A stretch of 64,000 nt of DNA from Stenotrophomonas terrae (lineage in GTDB: Bacteria; Pseudomonadota; Gammaproteobacteria; Xanthomonadales; Xanthomonadaceae), in contig NZ_LDJJ01000010.1 in the NCBI RefSeq assembly GCF_001431465.1, positions 62,001 through 126,000 of the forward strand, in the 5' to 3' direction. Shown in pieces: positions 41,468-50,607 of this stretch. Position numbers and translations under genes: made by a program. Position 1 is the first letter of the stretch; every line of letters starts with the position of its first letter. Under the pieces are notes generated by a model. That model was not told the origin of the DNA and made no database searches. It saw only the letters and a list, made by a program, of their open reading frames with translations.

Positions 41468-43306
41468 TCAGTCTTCGAACTCGGGCATCACTTCGCCACG
41501 GCGCCAGGCGTTGATGCCGTCCAGGCCGCCGGCCTTTTTCAGGAAGCGCAGTGTGTATTCATAGCCGGCCTGTTCCTGCGCGCGTCCCAGCTTGAAGGCG
41601 AGCAGGCCCATGCCCGGCACGGTTGGTGGCTTCAGCAGCAGATCGCTGCCCAGGCCGGTGCCACGCAGCATGCGCCCGGAGGTGATCTGCATCGAGCGCG
41701 CGGCTACCTCGCCAATACGCGGGAAATCATCGCCCTTGCGCCGCCCGCGCAGCAGCTGCCAGGCCAACGCCAGGCGCGACGGTACGCCGCCGTAAGCACT
41801 CTTCACCCGCCACTCGTTGCCGTGCGAAAGCATGGACACCATGTTCGGCCCGTTCTTGATCGCGCGCATCACCGAGATCGGCACGTTGTTCATCACGCCG
41901 CCGTCCACCAGCACCTGGCCTTGCTCATTGATCCACGGCGGCAGCGCCACCGGGATGGCGGTAGAAATGCGAAGTGCCTGCCAGGTCAGGCCGTGACGCA
42001 CCACTTCCAGCTCATTGGTGGACAGGTTGGCGCCGACCGCAAAGTAGTTCAGCGGCAGGTCTTCCAGGCGCGCATCGCCGAGCTGGTTCTGCATGCAGGT
42101 ATCCAGGTGGCGGTGGTCGAGCAGGCTGTACCAGGGCAGGGTGAACCGGCCCAGCGCCTTGCTGCGCAGGAAGAACTGTTCGTAGTCGAGCATCATCGCC
42201 TCGGCGTCGTGGCCGGCCGCATAGGCATGGCCAACCACCGAGCCGATCGAAGTGCCACCGATGATGTCCAGTTCGATGCCGGCTTCGGACAGGGCGCGCA
42301 AGGTGCCGATATGGCCAGCGCCCAGTGCGCCACCACCGCCAAGTACCGCGCCCAGTGCACGACCGGTCAGCAGTCGCGCCACCCGCGCATAGTCGCCAGG
42401 CTGCTCCAGCGCCAGATGGTGGTGCAGGTGCAAGGGCCGCTCCTGCAGCCAATGACGGGTCTGCCGGATCGCATCGCCGCTGTGTGTGCGCCATAGCAGC
42501 AGGCCGATCTGTCGCGGCCGGAACAAGGGCAGGGCATAGGCTTCCAGCGCGCTCAGCGGCACCGGGCCGGCGTGGGCCTGATCCTGGCGGCCGCATAACA
42601 GCAGCTGGTCGCAGTGACGCAGCGCGGCGCGGTCCCAGGCGGTATTGCCGTCACCGGCCACCAGCACCAGCTTGCTGCCGGCATGTTCCTGCATACCCAG
42701 CCACTGCGAGAGCTGTTGCTCGTTGTCGGCAGCCACGTCCGCTGGCAGGTCACGCGCGCGCAACGCGACGGCCGCAGTGCCACTGGCCTGCAGGGCCTGC
42801 AGCAGGCGTTCAACCAGCATTTCCGGCACAGGCACGTTGCCGGCTGGGCACAGGCCGATGGCATCGGCGATGCGTGGCGCCATCGCTGCTGCCGCCGAGG
42901 TGGTGGCGGCCAGCCGCCGGCCCAGCACGCGCAGGATCGACTGGACGAAGTCCGGCTGGGCGGCGGCCACGTGGTCGAAGCTCTCGCGGCTGAGTTCCAG
43001 TACTTCCGAGTCGCGGCTGGCCACCACGTCGGCGGTGCGGCTGAGCCCACCGAAGAAGGCGATCTCACCGACCGGCTCACCCGCGCCGATCTCGGCCACC
43101 AGGTGACGGCCATTGAGCAGCACTTCAAAGCGCCCACGCAGCACGTAATAGACATGGTTTGCGGCCTCGCCCTGGCGCACCAGGTGCTCGCCCTTGCGCA
43201 GCTGCAGCCGCCGCATCTGTGCCAGCAGGCCCTCGCGTTGCGACTCGGAAAGCCCGGCCAGCAGGTCGGAACGGGGGGCGGTGGCAGTATCCAAGAGGCG
43301 GCTCAC
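41468..43306 (-). CDS. Patatin-like phospholipase with N-terminal cNMP-binding domain (NTE-like)
   Basis: 612 aa from a GTG start. Residues 25-140 are a CRP-type cyclic-nucleotide domain (LVRQGEAANHVYYVLRGRFE, GEPVGEIAFFGG). A degenerate middle region follows, then a patatin domain: oxyanion-hole GGGGALGAGHIG at about 320, nucleophile elbow GGTSIGS and catalytic DGGVMNNVP. This is the bacterial neuropathy-target-esterase layout, with serine hydrolysis of phospholipids perhaps tuned by cAMP or cGMP. The CHASE2 cyclase 400 bp away could supply the nucleotide; that link is speculative. Confidence 0.93.
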   Translation of the reverse strand: MSRLLDTATAPRSDLLAGLSESQREGLLAQMRRLQLRKGEHLVRQGEAANHVYYVLRGRFEVLLNGRHLVAEIGAGEPVGEIAFFGGLSRTADVVASRDSEVLELSRESFDHVAAAQPDFVQSILRVLGRRLAATTSAAAAMAPRIADAIGLCPAGNVPVPEMLVERLLQALQASGTAAVALRARDLPADVAADNEQQLSQWLGMQEHAGSKLVLVAGDGNTAWDRAALRHCDQLLLCGRQDQAHAGPVPLSALEAYALPLFRPRQIGLLLWRTHSGDAIRQTRHWLQERPLHLHHHLALEQPGDYARVARLLTGRALGAVLGGGGALGAGHIGTLRALSEAGIELDIIGGTSIGSVVGHAYAAGHDAEAMMLDYEQFFLRSKALGRFTLPWYSLLDHRHLDTCMQNQLGDARLEDLPLNYFAVGANLSTNELEVVRHGLTWQALRISTAIPVALPPWINEQGQVLVDGGVMNNVPISVMRAIKNGPNMVSMLSHGNEWRVKSAYGGVPSRLALAWQLLRGRRKGDDFPRIGEVAARSMQITSGRMLRGTGLGSDLLLKPPTVPGMGLLAFKLGRAQEQAGYEYTLRFLKKAGGLDGINAWRRGEVMPEFED

Positions 43307-43618
43307 AAGGGGGAACGGTGACGTTTACCCGCCTGTTATCGCCGCAGACCGTAAGAGCGCGCTGAACCGGGGTGTTGCCGGGTCCAGCTGGCGGCCAGAG
43401 CCGTGCTGCGCGGGCCATGACAGGCCGAGGCCGAGCGTGCTGGCAACGCCTGGGCAGCGGACCTTTGCCTGGCTGGTTTTCAGTGCAAGGGCGGGATTCA
43501 AACGCTGCGATGGCGGCCCCGGCACGGCGGGGTTCAGCCCGGTCGTTTACTCTTTGCAGCCCCGTTCCCCCGCCGGCGCCCATTGCGGCCGCGCAGCCAC
43601 CTGACTTCCGACCCGATC
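43307..43618. other. Divergent intergenic region, no gene seen
   Basis: 312 bp between patatin and dusA, holding the promoters of both. It is G+C-rich and the open frames across it lack ribosome-binding sites and family motifs. No repeat or strong hairpin was noticed. Confidence 0.5.
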
Positions 43619-44632
43619 ATGTCCCTGCTTTCCGCCACGCCCGACACCCGCTACGCCGACTCCCTGCGCCTGTCCGTTGCGCCGATGATGGATTGGACCG
43701 ACAGGCATTGCCGGGTTTTCCACCGGCTGCTGGCGCCGGGTGCGCGGCTGTATACCGAGATGGTGCATGCCAACGCGGTGATCCATGGCGACCGTGAGCG
43801 GCTGATCGGCTTCAATCCGGTCGAGCAGCCGCTGGCGCTGCAGCTTGGTGGCAGCGATCCGGCCGCGCTGGCGCAGGCCGCGCGGATTGCCGCCGATTGG
43901 GGCTATGACGAGGTCAACCTCAACTGCGGCTGCCCCTCCGACCGGGTCCAGGCCGGTCGCTTTGGTGCCTGCCTGATGCGCGAACCTGAACTGGTGGCGG
44001 ACTGCGTCGCGGCAATGGTGGCGGCGGTGGATATCCCGATCACGGTGAAGTGCCGGCTGGGTGTGGACGAGGACAAGGACTACGAGGTGTTTGCCGGTTT
44101 TGTCGACCGCCAGGCCCAGGCCGGTGCGGCGATGGTGGTGGTGCACGCCCGCAATGCCTGGCTCAAGGGGCTCTCGCCCAAGGAGAACCGCGAAATCCCG
44201 CCGCTGCGTTATGAATGGGCCTACCAGCTCAAGCGTGAGCGCCCGCAGCTGCCGGTGGTGATCAACGGCGGCATCGCCACGGTCGAGGCCGCCCAGCAGC
44301 ATATGCAGCACCTGGATGGCGTAATGCTCGGCCGCGCGGCCTACCACGACCCCTACGTGCTGCACGCCCTGGACTGTGCCCAGACTGGCCAGCCGCTGCG
44401 TGGCCGTGAGGAACTGCTGCTGGCGCTGCGTCCGTATGTGGAAGCACAGCTGGACGCCGGGCTGGCCCTGAAGCACATCACCCGGCATCTGCTCGGCCTG
44501 TTCCATGGGCAGCCGGGCGGGCGTGGCTTCCGCCAGGTGCTCAGCGAGGGCGCGCACCTGCCCGGCGCCGATTGGACACTGCTGGAGCAGGCGCTGCAGG
44601 TCACCCGCCGCCAGGCTGCGCGGGTAGCCTGA
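43619..44632 (+). CDS. dusA: tRNA-dihydrouridine(20/20a) synthase
   Basis: 337 aa, starting MSLLSATPDTRYADSLRLSV. FMN TIM-barrel of the DusA branch: PMMDWTDRHCRVFHRLLAPG, LYTEMVHANAVIHGDRERLI, LNCGCPSDRVQAGRFGACLM (catalytic Cys in GACLM) and VINGGIATVEAAQQHMQHLD with GVMLGRAAYHDPY. It reduces U20/U20a in tRNA D-loops using NADPH. Confidence 0.97.
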   Translation: MSLLSATPDTRYADSLRLSVAPMMDWTDRHCRVFHRLLAPGARLYTEMVHANAVIHGDRERLIGFNPVEQPLALQLGGSDPAALAQAARIAADWGYDEVNLNCGCPSDRVQAGRFGACLMREPELVADCVAAMVAAVDIPITVKCRLGVDEDKDYEVFAGFVDRQAQAGAAMVVVHARNAWLKGLSPKENREIPPLRYEWAYQLKRERPQLPVVINGGIATVEAAQQHMQHLDGVMLGRAAYHDPYVLHALDCAQTGQPLRGREELLLALRPYVEAQLDAGLALKHITRHLLGLFHGQPGGRGFRQVLSEGAHLPGADWTLLEQALQVTRRQAARVA

Positions 44633-44830
44633 GCGCGGGACACCGGCGGCGGTTCGCTGTTTGTCCGGTCATTTTGCTGAACAGGTGTGCGCGGCAGGGG
44701 CAGGGTTCAGATCGGATTCACCCCTAAAAATCAAGAATTTGGCTCAATTTCGTAAGGTCCATGGAAAATCTTCCCGGGCTGGCGTTTACGAATTTTGAAC
44801 GTTGCCTCGCCGTCCGCTAGGATCTGTCAC

Positions 44831-45217
44831 ATGCACTCGCTTTCCCGTCGTCGTCTGCTCGTCGCTCTGATTGCCGCGCTGGTCGTGGCCGGTCCGGGCG
44901 TGGTCGTGGCGTCGGCGCAGCAGCCGCAGCCATCGCGGGGCGAACACGCCCGCGGGGTTGAAGGTGGCGAGCGCGTCGCACGCGCCGGCCGCCCGGCCAA
45001 TGACCGCTCGTTGTCCGATGCGGTGCGGCGTGTGCAGCGTGAGACCGGTGGGCGCATTCTTGGCGCTGAGCGCGTGCCGTATGACGGCCGTGACATCAAT
45101 CGTGTCAAATACATGGATGACCGTGGGCGCGTACGCTACATGGACGACCCTTCGCCTTCACGAGACCACCCGCGCGACCAGCGGGCGGAGCTGCCACCAC
45201 GCGGCGATAACTCCTGA
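44831..45217 (+). CDS. Small secreted PepSY-like protein upstream of phoPQ-like genes
   Basis: 128 aa with a signal peptide (RRRLLVALIAALVVAGPGVV, cleaved near ASA). The mature part is charged, with RRVQRETGGRILGAERVPYD and VKYMDDRGRVRYMDDPSP, which resembles a PepSY-type fold. It lies 73 bp before the response-regulator gene and may be part of the same regulon or a periplasmic modulator of the sensor. An upstream in-frame ATG at 44795 precedes the signal sequence and is less likely. Confidence 0.75.
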   Translation: MHSLSRRRLLVALIAALVVAGPGVVVASAQQPQPSRGEHARGVEGGERVARAGRPANDRSLSDAVRRVQRETGGRILGAERVPYDGRDINRVKYMDDRGRVRYMDDPSPSRDHPRDQRAELPPRGDNS

Positions 45218-45290
45218 ACAGCGATAGTGGTTGTGGTTTTTGAATACACACGCTGGCCGCCTGGCCGGCCCAAAGTACTAGGGAGAGTTC

Positions 45291-45974
45291 ATGCGTATCC
45301 TTCTGGTTGAAGACGAAGCCCCGCTGCGGGAAACCCTTGCGGCCCGCCTCAAGCGCGAAGGTTTTGCCGTGGATGCCGCTCAGGATGGCGAGGAAGGCCT
45401 GTATATGGGCCGCGAAGTGCCGTTCGACGTGGGCATCATCGATCTGGGCCTGCCCAAGATGTCGGGCATGGAACTGATCCGCGCGCTGCGTGACGAGGGC
45501 AAGAAATTCCCGGTGCTGATCCTGACCGCGCGTTCCAGCTGGCAGGACAAGGTCGAGGGCCTGAAGCAGGGCGCCGACGACTACTTGGTCAAGCCGTTCC
45601 ACGTCGAAGAGTTGCTGGCCCGCGTCAACGCGCTGCTGCGCCGCGCTGCTGGCTGGTCCAAGCCGACCCTGGAATGTGGCCCGGTGGCGCTGGACCTGGC
45701 CGCACAGACGGTGAGCGTGGCCGGCAGCAATGTCGACCTCACCAGCTACGAGTACAAGGTGCTGGAGTACCTGATGATGCATGCCGGTGAGTTGGTCTCC
45801 AAGGCCGACCTGACCGAACACATCTATCAGCAGGACTTCGACCGCGACTCCAACGTGCTGGAAGTGTTCATCGGCCGCTTGCGCAAGAAGCTGGATCCGG
45901 ACGGTGAGTTGAAGCCGATCGAAACCGTGCGTGGCCGCGGCTACCGTTTCGCGATTCCGCGCAACGAGGGCTGA
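45291..45974 (+). CDS. phoP: OmpR-family response regulator, PhoP-like
   Basis: 227 aa. The receiver domain has the acidic pair in LLVEDEAPLR, phospho-acceptor D51 in IIDLGLPKMSGMEL, and Lys in DDYLVKPFHVEELLARV. The C-terminal winged helix (LTSYEYKVLEYLMMHAGELV, FIGRLRKKLDPDGE, VRGRGYRFAIP) binds DNA. Paired with the sensor kinase immediately downstream, it resembles the PhoP of Xanthomonas and Stenotrophomonas, linked to Mg2+, pH and cationic-peptide responses. AGGGAGAG precedes the ATG. Confidence 0.93.
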   Translation: MRILLVEDEAPLRETLAARLKREGFAVDAAQDGEEGLYMGREVPFDVGIIDLGLPKMSGMELIRALRDEGKKFPVLILTARSSWQDKVEGLKQGADDYLVKPFHVEELLARVNALLRRAAGWSKPTLECGPVALDLAAQTVSVAGSNVDLTSYEYKVLEYLMMHAGELVSKADLTEHIYQQDFDRDSNVLEVFIGRLRKKLDPDGELKPIETVRGRGYRFAIPRNEG

Positions 45975-45994
45975 GCCCCTAGGGGCATTGCGTC

Positions 45995-47422
45995 ATGACG
46001 GGCCGTCAGTGGCTATTGAAGCGTTGGCGGCCCCGCTCCCTGCAGGCCCGCCAGCTGCTGGCTGCCTCGGTGGGCCTGGTGGCCTTCCTTGCGTTGGCCG
46101 GCTATGCGCTGGATGCCGCGTTCGGCCAGACCGCGCGTGACAACCTCAGCGAGCGCCTGAAGAACTATGCCACCGCCTATGCCGGTGGCATCGATTTCAC
46201 CCGTGATGGCTCGCTGTACATCCGCGAACAGCCACCGGATCCGCGCTTTGATGTGCCTGGCAGCGGCCTGTATTTGCAGGTTGTGATGCCCGGCCATGTC
46301 GCCAACTCGATGTCGGCTGAAGGCCCGATGCTGCCGGACGTGAGCGACAGTACGCTCAAGCCGCGCGAGGAGGTCTTCGAAGGCCCATTGCCCATCACCC
46401 AGATCGACGGTACGCCCGGCGAGGTCTATCGCTATGGCATAGGCCTGGTGTGGGGCGGCGATGGCGCGCCCGAATCCGAATTTCCGTACACCATCTACGT
46501 GCTTGAGGATTCGCGCGCGCTGGGCATGCAGCTGCGCAGCTTCCGTGCCGCGGTGTGGTTCTGGCTGGGTGTCACCGGCCTGATCCTGCTGTTGCTGCAG
46601 ACCCTGGTGCTGCAGTGGAGCCTGCGTCCGCTCAAGCGCGTGATCAACGAACTGACCCGCGTGCAGCGCGGCGAACGCGAGCGCATGAGCGAGCTGCATC
46701 CGCGCGAGCTGGAGCCGCTGACCGAAAGCATCAACGCCTTCATCGAAAGCGAGCGCGAAAACCTCGAGCGCCAGCGCAACACGCTGGCCGATCTGGCGCA
46801 CAGCCTGAAGACGCCACTGGCGGTGCTGCGCACGCAGCTGGAAAGCGGCACCAGCAACGAGGCCGAGCTGCGCGAGGAAGTGGGTGTGCAGCTGCAGCGC
46901 ATGAACAACCTGGTGTCCTACCAGCTGGCGCGTGCCGCATCGTCCGGGCACAAGCTGTTCTCCGCACCGGTGCCGATCGAGACCACGGCCGAAGAGATCG
47001 TGCGGGGGCTGGAAAAGGTCTACGCCGCCAAGGGTGTGCTGTGCGAGTTCGAAGTGACGCCGGGGGTGAACTTCTACGGCGAGCCGGGTGACCTGCAGGA
47101 GCTGCTGGGCAATCTGCTGGAGAACGCCTTCAAGTGGGCCAACCGGCGGGTACTGCTGACGGCGCGGCCGATTACCGCAGGCAACGGCAAGCGTGCCGGC
47201 CTGATGCTGGCGGTGGATGACGATGGCCCGGGCATTGCCGAGGACAACATCGCCAAGGTGTTGCAGCGTGGCGTGCGTGGCGATGAGCGCGTGCAGGGCC
47301 ACGGTATTGGCCTGTCGATCGTGCAGGACCTGATCAAGGCCTACCGCGGCGAGCTGCAGGTCAAGCGTTCCGAGGAACTGGGCGGCGCCCGTTTCGAAGT
47401 GACCTTGCCGCCGGGGATCTGA
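45995..47422 (+). CDS. phoQ: Sensor histidine kinase, PhoQ-like
   Basis: 475 aa. Membrane segments lie at about 22-44 and about 185-207, enclosing a periplasmic sensor rich in acidic residues. A HAMP-like linker precedes the H box LADLAHSLKTPLAVLRTQLE (His near 269). The ATPase domain has LLGNLLENAFKWANR (N box), DDDGPGIAEDNI and GHGIGLSIVQDLIKA (G boxes). The acidic periplasmic stretch would suit divalent-cation or antimicrobial-peptide sensing. It is directly downstream of its regulator (20 bp). Confidence 0.92.
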   Translation: MTGRQWLLKRWRPRSLQARQLLAASVGLVAFLALAGYALDAAFGQTARDNLSERLKNYATAYAGGIDFTRDGSLYIREQPPDPRFDVPGSGLYLQVVMPGHVANSMSAEGPMLPDVSDSTLKPREEVFEGPLPITQIDGTPGEVYRYGIGLVWGGDGAPESEFPYTIYVLEDSRALGMQLRSFRAAVWFWLGVTGLILLLLQTLVLQWSLRPLKRVINELTRVQRGERERMSELHPRELEPLTESINAFIESERENLERQRNTLADLAHSLKTPLAVLRTQLESGTSNEAELREEVGVQLQRMNNLVSYQLARAASSGHKLFSAPVPIETTAEEIVRGLEKVYAAKGVLCEFEVTPGVNFYGEPGDLQELLGNLLENAFKWANRRVLLTARPITAGNGKRAGLMLAVDDDGPGIAEDNIAKVLQRGVRGDERVQGHGIGLSIVQDLIKAYRGELQVKRSEELGGARFEVTLPPGI

Positions 47423-47509
47423 TCCCGGAAAGGCCAAGGATTCGTTGGCCGTGTGCGTGTTCTCCGTGTTGCTGCGCGAAGTAGCCCCAAAGCCAAAGTC
47501 AAAAACAAA

Positions 47510-47620
47510 CCCCTTCCCAACCCTCCCCTTGGCTTGCGCCAAAGGGAGGGGGCGAAAGCGCGCGCTCTTCTGCTCCCTCCCCTGCGCACGTATTGCGTAG
47601 GGGAGGGCTGGGGAGGGGTT
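47510..47620. repeat. Two CTCCC/GGGAGG inverted repeats
   Basis: CCCTCCCCTTGGCTTGCGCC followed by AAAGGGAGGG, and CTCCCCTGCGCACGTATTGC followed by GTAGGGGAGGG, lie in the 310-bp gap between the kinase gene and convergent mtfA. They belong to the same family as the repeats at 28.9 and 34.9 kb. No gene is seen in the gap. Confidence 0.7.
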
Positions 47621-47732
47621 TGCTTTTGATCCTGCGTAGCCCGGGTAAGCGCAAGCGCACCCGGGGCAAACATCATTCCGTAAAGGGACAGCCAACAGCT
47701 CAGTCTTTGCCGTTTTCGACTACGCGCCCGAA

Positions 47733-48479
47733 CTACGGAGCGTCAGCGCCCGTCGGCCCATAAAATCGCCGCAGATGCTCCGCCACCGCCGGCATCGTCT
47801 GCACCAGCAGTTCCGGCGCGGAGAAGTGGTACTCGCTGACCACCGCAAAGAACTCCTCCGGCGCTTCCGCCGCATAAGGGTCGATCACGGTTTCAACATC
47901 CGCATCCACCTGTGCGCAGAACGCGTCATAGGCCTGCTGGAAATCCCGCGCCCATTGCCGCTGCCATTCGCGCGGCAGTGGCGGGGTGCCATCGATGACG
48001 CCGTCGAGCGCATCGATCTTGTGCGCCATTTCATGCACCGCCACGCAGTAGCCAGCCTGCGGCTCGGCAATATCGCTCTGCACATCCGCCCACGACAGTA
48101 TCAACGGGCCACTGCCCCAGGCCTCGCCGATGAGTTCGTCGTCCCACTCATGCAGCACGCCGGCTGCATCGGTATGGCTGTGGCGCACGCGGAACGCATC
48201 CGGGTAGACCACCAGTTCCGACCAGCCATGCAGGCCTTCGCGGCCGAACTCGATCAGCGGCAGGCAGCACAGCGCGGCCAGCAGCATGCGCTGGCCGTCA
48301 TCCAGTGCCAGCCCGGCAACCGGGGTGATGGTCTTGCGCTGCAGGAACAGCTCCACCAGGGCGCGCAGCTTGCGTTCGCGCTCGGCCGACAAACCGTGCA
48401 GCCAAGGGCATTGCTGGCAGGTCTGCTGCCAGAGGGTGTCATCAAGCGGTGGCGGTGTGCGCTGCAACCAGCGCAACAA
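47733..48479 (-). CDS. mtfA: M90-family zinc peptidase MtfA
   Basis: 248 aa. The zinc motif HEMAH is at about 148-152 within YCVAVHEMAHKIDALDGVID, and a downstream Glu lies in PEEFFAVVSEYHFSAPELL. MtfA of E. coli binds the Mlc repressor and has aminopeptidase activity, linking it to glucose-PTS control; whether that holds here is unknown. The start is a TTG 8 bp after the stop of the small upstream gene, and a neighbouring TTG or CTG is possible. Confidence 0.92.
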   Translation of the reverse strand: MLRWLQRTPPPLDDTLWQQTCQQCPWLHGLSAERERKLRALVELFLQRKTITPVAGLALDDGQRMLLAALCCLPLIEFGREGLHGWSELVVYPDAFRVRHSHTDAAGVLHEWDDELIGEAWGSGPLILSWADVQSDIAEPQAGYCVAVHEMAHKIDALDGVIDGTPPLPREWQRQWARDFQQAYDAFCAQVDADVETVIDPYAAEAPEEFFAVVSEYHFSAPELLVQTMPAVAEHLRRFYGPTGADAP

Positions 48480-48487
48480 CGACTGGA

Positions 48488-48781
48488 TCAGCGGAACATC
48501 CCGGGCAACAGGCGATGCCAGCGCGGTGCACGCAGGCGTGGCAGCAGGTCATCGTCGCTGCCGCCACCGGCACGCGGGGTGGCGGTTTTGGCCGGGGCCG
48601 GGGTTGCCGGCGGGGCGTTGGCAATGCCAACTGCGGCGGCCGGGGCAGCCACCCGCTCCACTTCGGCCGGCGCGTAGCTGCACGCACTTTGGCCAGCGCC
48701 GCCGAGCGCGTCCGAAGCCTGCGCTGCAACTGGCGCCAGCAACAGGATCAGGCAATGAGCGAGGTGGCGCATCGTCAACAT
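48488..48781 (-). CDS. Small secreted hypothetical protein upstream of mtfA
   Basis: 97 aa with a signal peptide (MRHLAHCLILLLAPVAAQAS) and an Ala/Pro-rich mature part (APPATPAPAKTATPR) ending in a basic tail. I do not recognise a family. It is tightly packed with mtfA (8-bp gap), which supports it being real. An ATG three codons in (48772) is an alternative start. Confidence 0.6.
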   Translation of the reverse strand: MLTMRHLAHCLILLLAPVAAQASDALGGAGQSACSYAPAEVERVAAPAAAVGIANAPPATPAPAKTATPRAGGGSDDDLLPRLRAPRWHRLLPGMFR

Positions 48782-48898
48782 CCAAGAGCGGGCTAATTCC
48801 CGATTCTAGCCTGCTTTTTCTCCCGGTTTGGGTGGCCGGTGCTGGGCGGCCTGTAAGCCTTGCCGCATAATTTCCGAGTCTGTCGTGAGGGTACTGCT

Positions 48899-49864
48899 GT
48901 GGATGACCGCCAATTGCTGGCCAAGCTGGGTGCCGGCGCGTTGTCCGGCGACGCGCTGGCGCGCGAGCTGGGGCTGACCCGGGCGGCCGTATGGAAGCGT
49001 ATTCAAGGGCTTCGCGCTGCTGGCGTGGTGATCGAGGGCCGTGCCGGCGACGGTTATCGGCTGGCCCAGCCGCTGGAACTGCTGGACCTGGCACGCATCC
49101 GCGGCGGCCTGCCCGCGGCCACGCAGGCGCTGTTGTCCGAGTTGGAAATCGGCTGGACATTGAGCTCGACCAACACAGAATTGCTGCAGCGCAGCGCGCC
49201 TGAGCGCGGAACCGCCGTTCTGTTGGCCGAGCGCCAGACCGGCGGCCGGGGTCGCCGTGGCCGCCATTGGGCCTCGCCGCTGGCGGCGCATATCTATATG
49301 TCCCTCTCGCGTGGCTTTGCCGGCGGCCTGTCGCGGATGGGCGGGCTGAGCCTGGCGGTGGGCGTGGCGGTGGTAGAGGCCCTGCATGAATTGGGCTTCA
49401 AGGACGCCGGCCTGAAATGGCCCAATGACGTGGTCGTCGACGGGCACAAGCTCGGTGGCCTGCTGGTGGAGGGCGGTGGCGAGTTTGCCGGCCCGGCGCG
49501 GGCGGTGATCGGGCTGGGCTTGAATGTCCGCATGCCGGCGGCCAATGCCGCCGATATTGACCAACCGTGGACCGATCTGGATACGCTGGCCGGCACCGAG
49601 GTATCGCGCAATGCAGTGGTGGCGGCCTTGCTGGCGGCCTTGCTGCCGGCATTGCAGCAGTTCGAGCAGCACGGCCTGGCCCCGTTCCTGCCGCGCTACG
49701 CGGCGATGGATGTGTTGCGCGGGCGTGCGGTACGGGTGGAAGAAGCGGGTGTGCTGCACGATGGCGTGGCCTGCGGGCTGGCCGAGGACGGTGCATTGCG
49801 AGTGAGCATTGCGGGGCAGGAGACCTGTTTCCATGCCGGCGAAGTCAGCGTGAGGGCGGCATGA
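48899..49864 (+). CDS. birA: Biotin-[acetyl-CoA-carboxylase] ligase / biotin repressor
   Basis: 321 aa from GTG 48899, with GAGG about ten bases before. An N-terminal winged helix (GDALARELGLTRAAVWKRIQ, GYRLAQPLELLD) indicates the two-function BirA form. The ligase core has RQTGGRGRRGRHWASPLAAH, LKWPNDVVVDGHKLGGLLVE and VIGLGLNVRMP. It adenylates biotin and attaches it to carriers such as LiuD and AccB. It overlaps coaX by four bases (ATGA). Confidence 0.96.
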   Translation: MDDRQLLAKLGAGALSGDALARELGLTRAAVWKRIQGLRAAGVVIEGRAGDGYRLAQPLELLDLARIRGGLPAATQALLSELEIGWTLSSTNTELLQRSAPERGTAVLLAERQTGGRGRRGRHWASPLAAHIYMSLSRGFAGGLSRMGGLSLAVGVAVVEALHELGFKDAGLKWPNDVVVDGHKLGGLLVEGGGEFAGPARAVIGLGLNVRMPAANAADIDQPWTDLDTLAGTEVSRNAVVAALLAALLPALQQFEQHGLAPFLPRYAAMDVLRGRAVRVEEAGVLHDGVACGLAEDGALRVSIAGQETCFHAGEVSVRAA

Positions 49865-50598
49865 GCGATTGGTTGTTTGATCTGGGGAATTCGCGATTCA
49901 AATTTGCACCGCTGCAGGGCAACCGTGCCGGCAGCGTGCAGGCCTGGGCGCACGGTGCCGAGGCGATCACCGCCAGTGCGCTGGAGGCCCTGCCGAGGGG
50001 CGCCACCGCCTGGGTAGCCAGCGTGGCGGCGCCGGCCTTGACCGACGAAGTCATGCAGATCCTGCAAGGCCGCTTCGACAAGGTGCAGGTGGCCAGAACC
50101 CTGCCGCGCTGCGCCGGGGTGAGCGTGGCTTATGCGCGCCCTGAGAAGTTCGGGGTGGATCGCTTTCTCGGCTTGCTGGCCGTCGCGCCAGCGCAAAAAT
50201 CGGTGCTGGTGGTCGGTGTAGGCACCGCGCTGACCATCGATCTGATCGATGCGGACGGCCTGCACCATGGCGGTCGAATTGCTGCCTCGCCAACCGTCAT
50301 GCGTGAAGCCTTGCATGCGCGTGCCGTGCAGCTGCCTGCCAGCGGCGGCGATTACGCCGAGTTCGCCAACGACACCGCCGATGCGCTGGCGTCCGGTTGC
50401 GACGGTGCCGCGGTGGCGCTGGTCGAACGCAGCCTGCGCCAAGCGCAGAGTTTGCTCGGGACCCTGCCGCAGCTGGTGGTACACGGCGGCGGCGCCTTGC
50501 CCTTGCTGCCCTTGTTGGCGGATGCCGACTACCGGCCCGCACTGGTGCTCGATGGTCTGGCGCGCTGGGCGGTTCACCACGACGCGTGTGACCGGTAG
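49861..50598 (+). CDS. coaX: Type III pantothenate kinase
   Basis: 245 aa. ASKHA-fold motifs are WLFDLGNSRFKFAPLQ (Asp-Gly-Asn phosphate loop), FGVDRFLGLLAVAP and VVGVGTALTIDLIDADGLHH with GGRIAASPTVM. It catalyses the first step of CoA synthesis and needs a monovalent cation. The birA-coaX-SPOR gene order is common in Xanthomonadaceae, and the ATGA overlap with birA indicates translational coupling. Confidence 0.96.
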   Translation: MSDWLFDLGNSRFKFAPLQGNRAGSVQAWAHGAEAITASALEALPRGATAWVASVAAPALTDEVMQILQGRFDKVQVARTLPRCAGVSVAYARPEKFGVDRFLGLLAVAPAQKSVLVVGVGTALTIDLIDADGLHHGGRIAASPTVMREALHARAVQLPASGGDYAEFANDTADALASGCDGAAVALVERSLRQAQSLLGTLPQLVVHGGGALPLLPLLADADYRPALVLDGLARWAVHHDACDR

Positions 50599-50607
50599 GA
50601 TCGCCGC

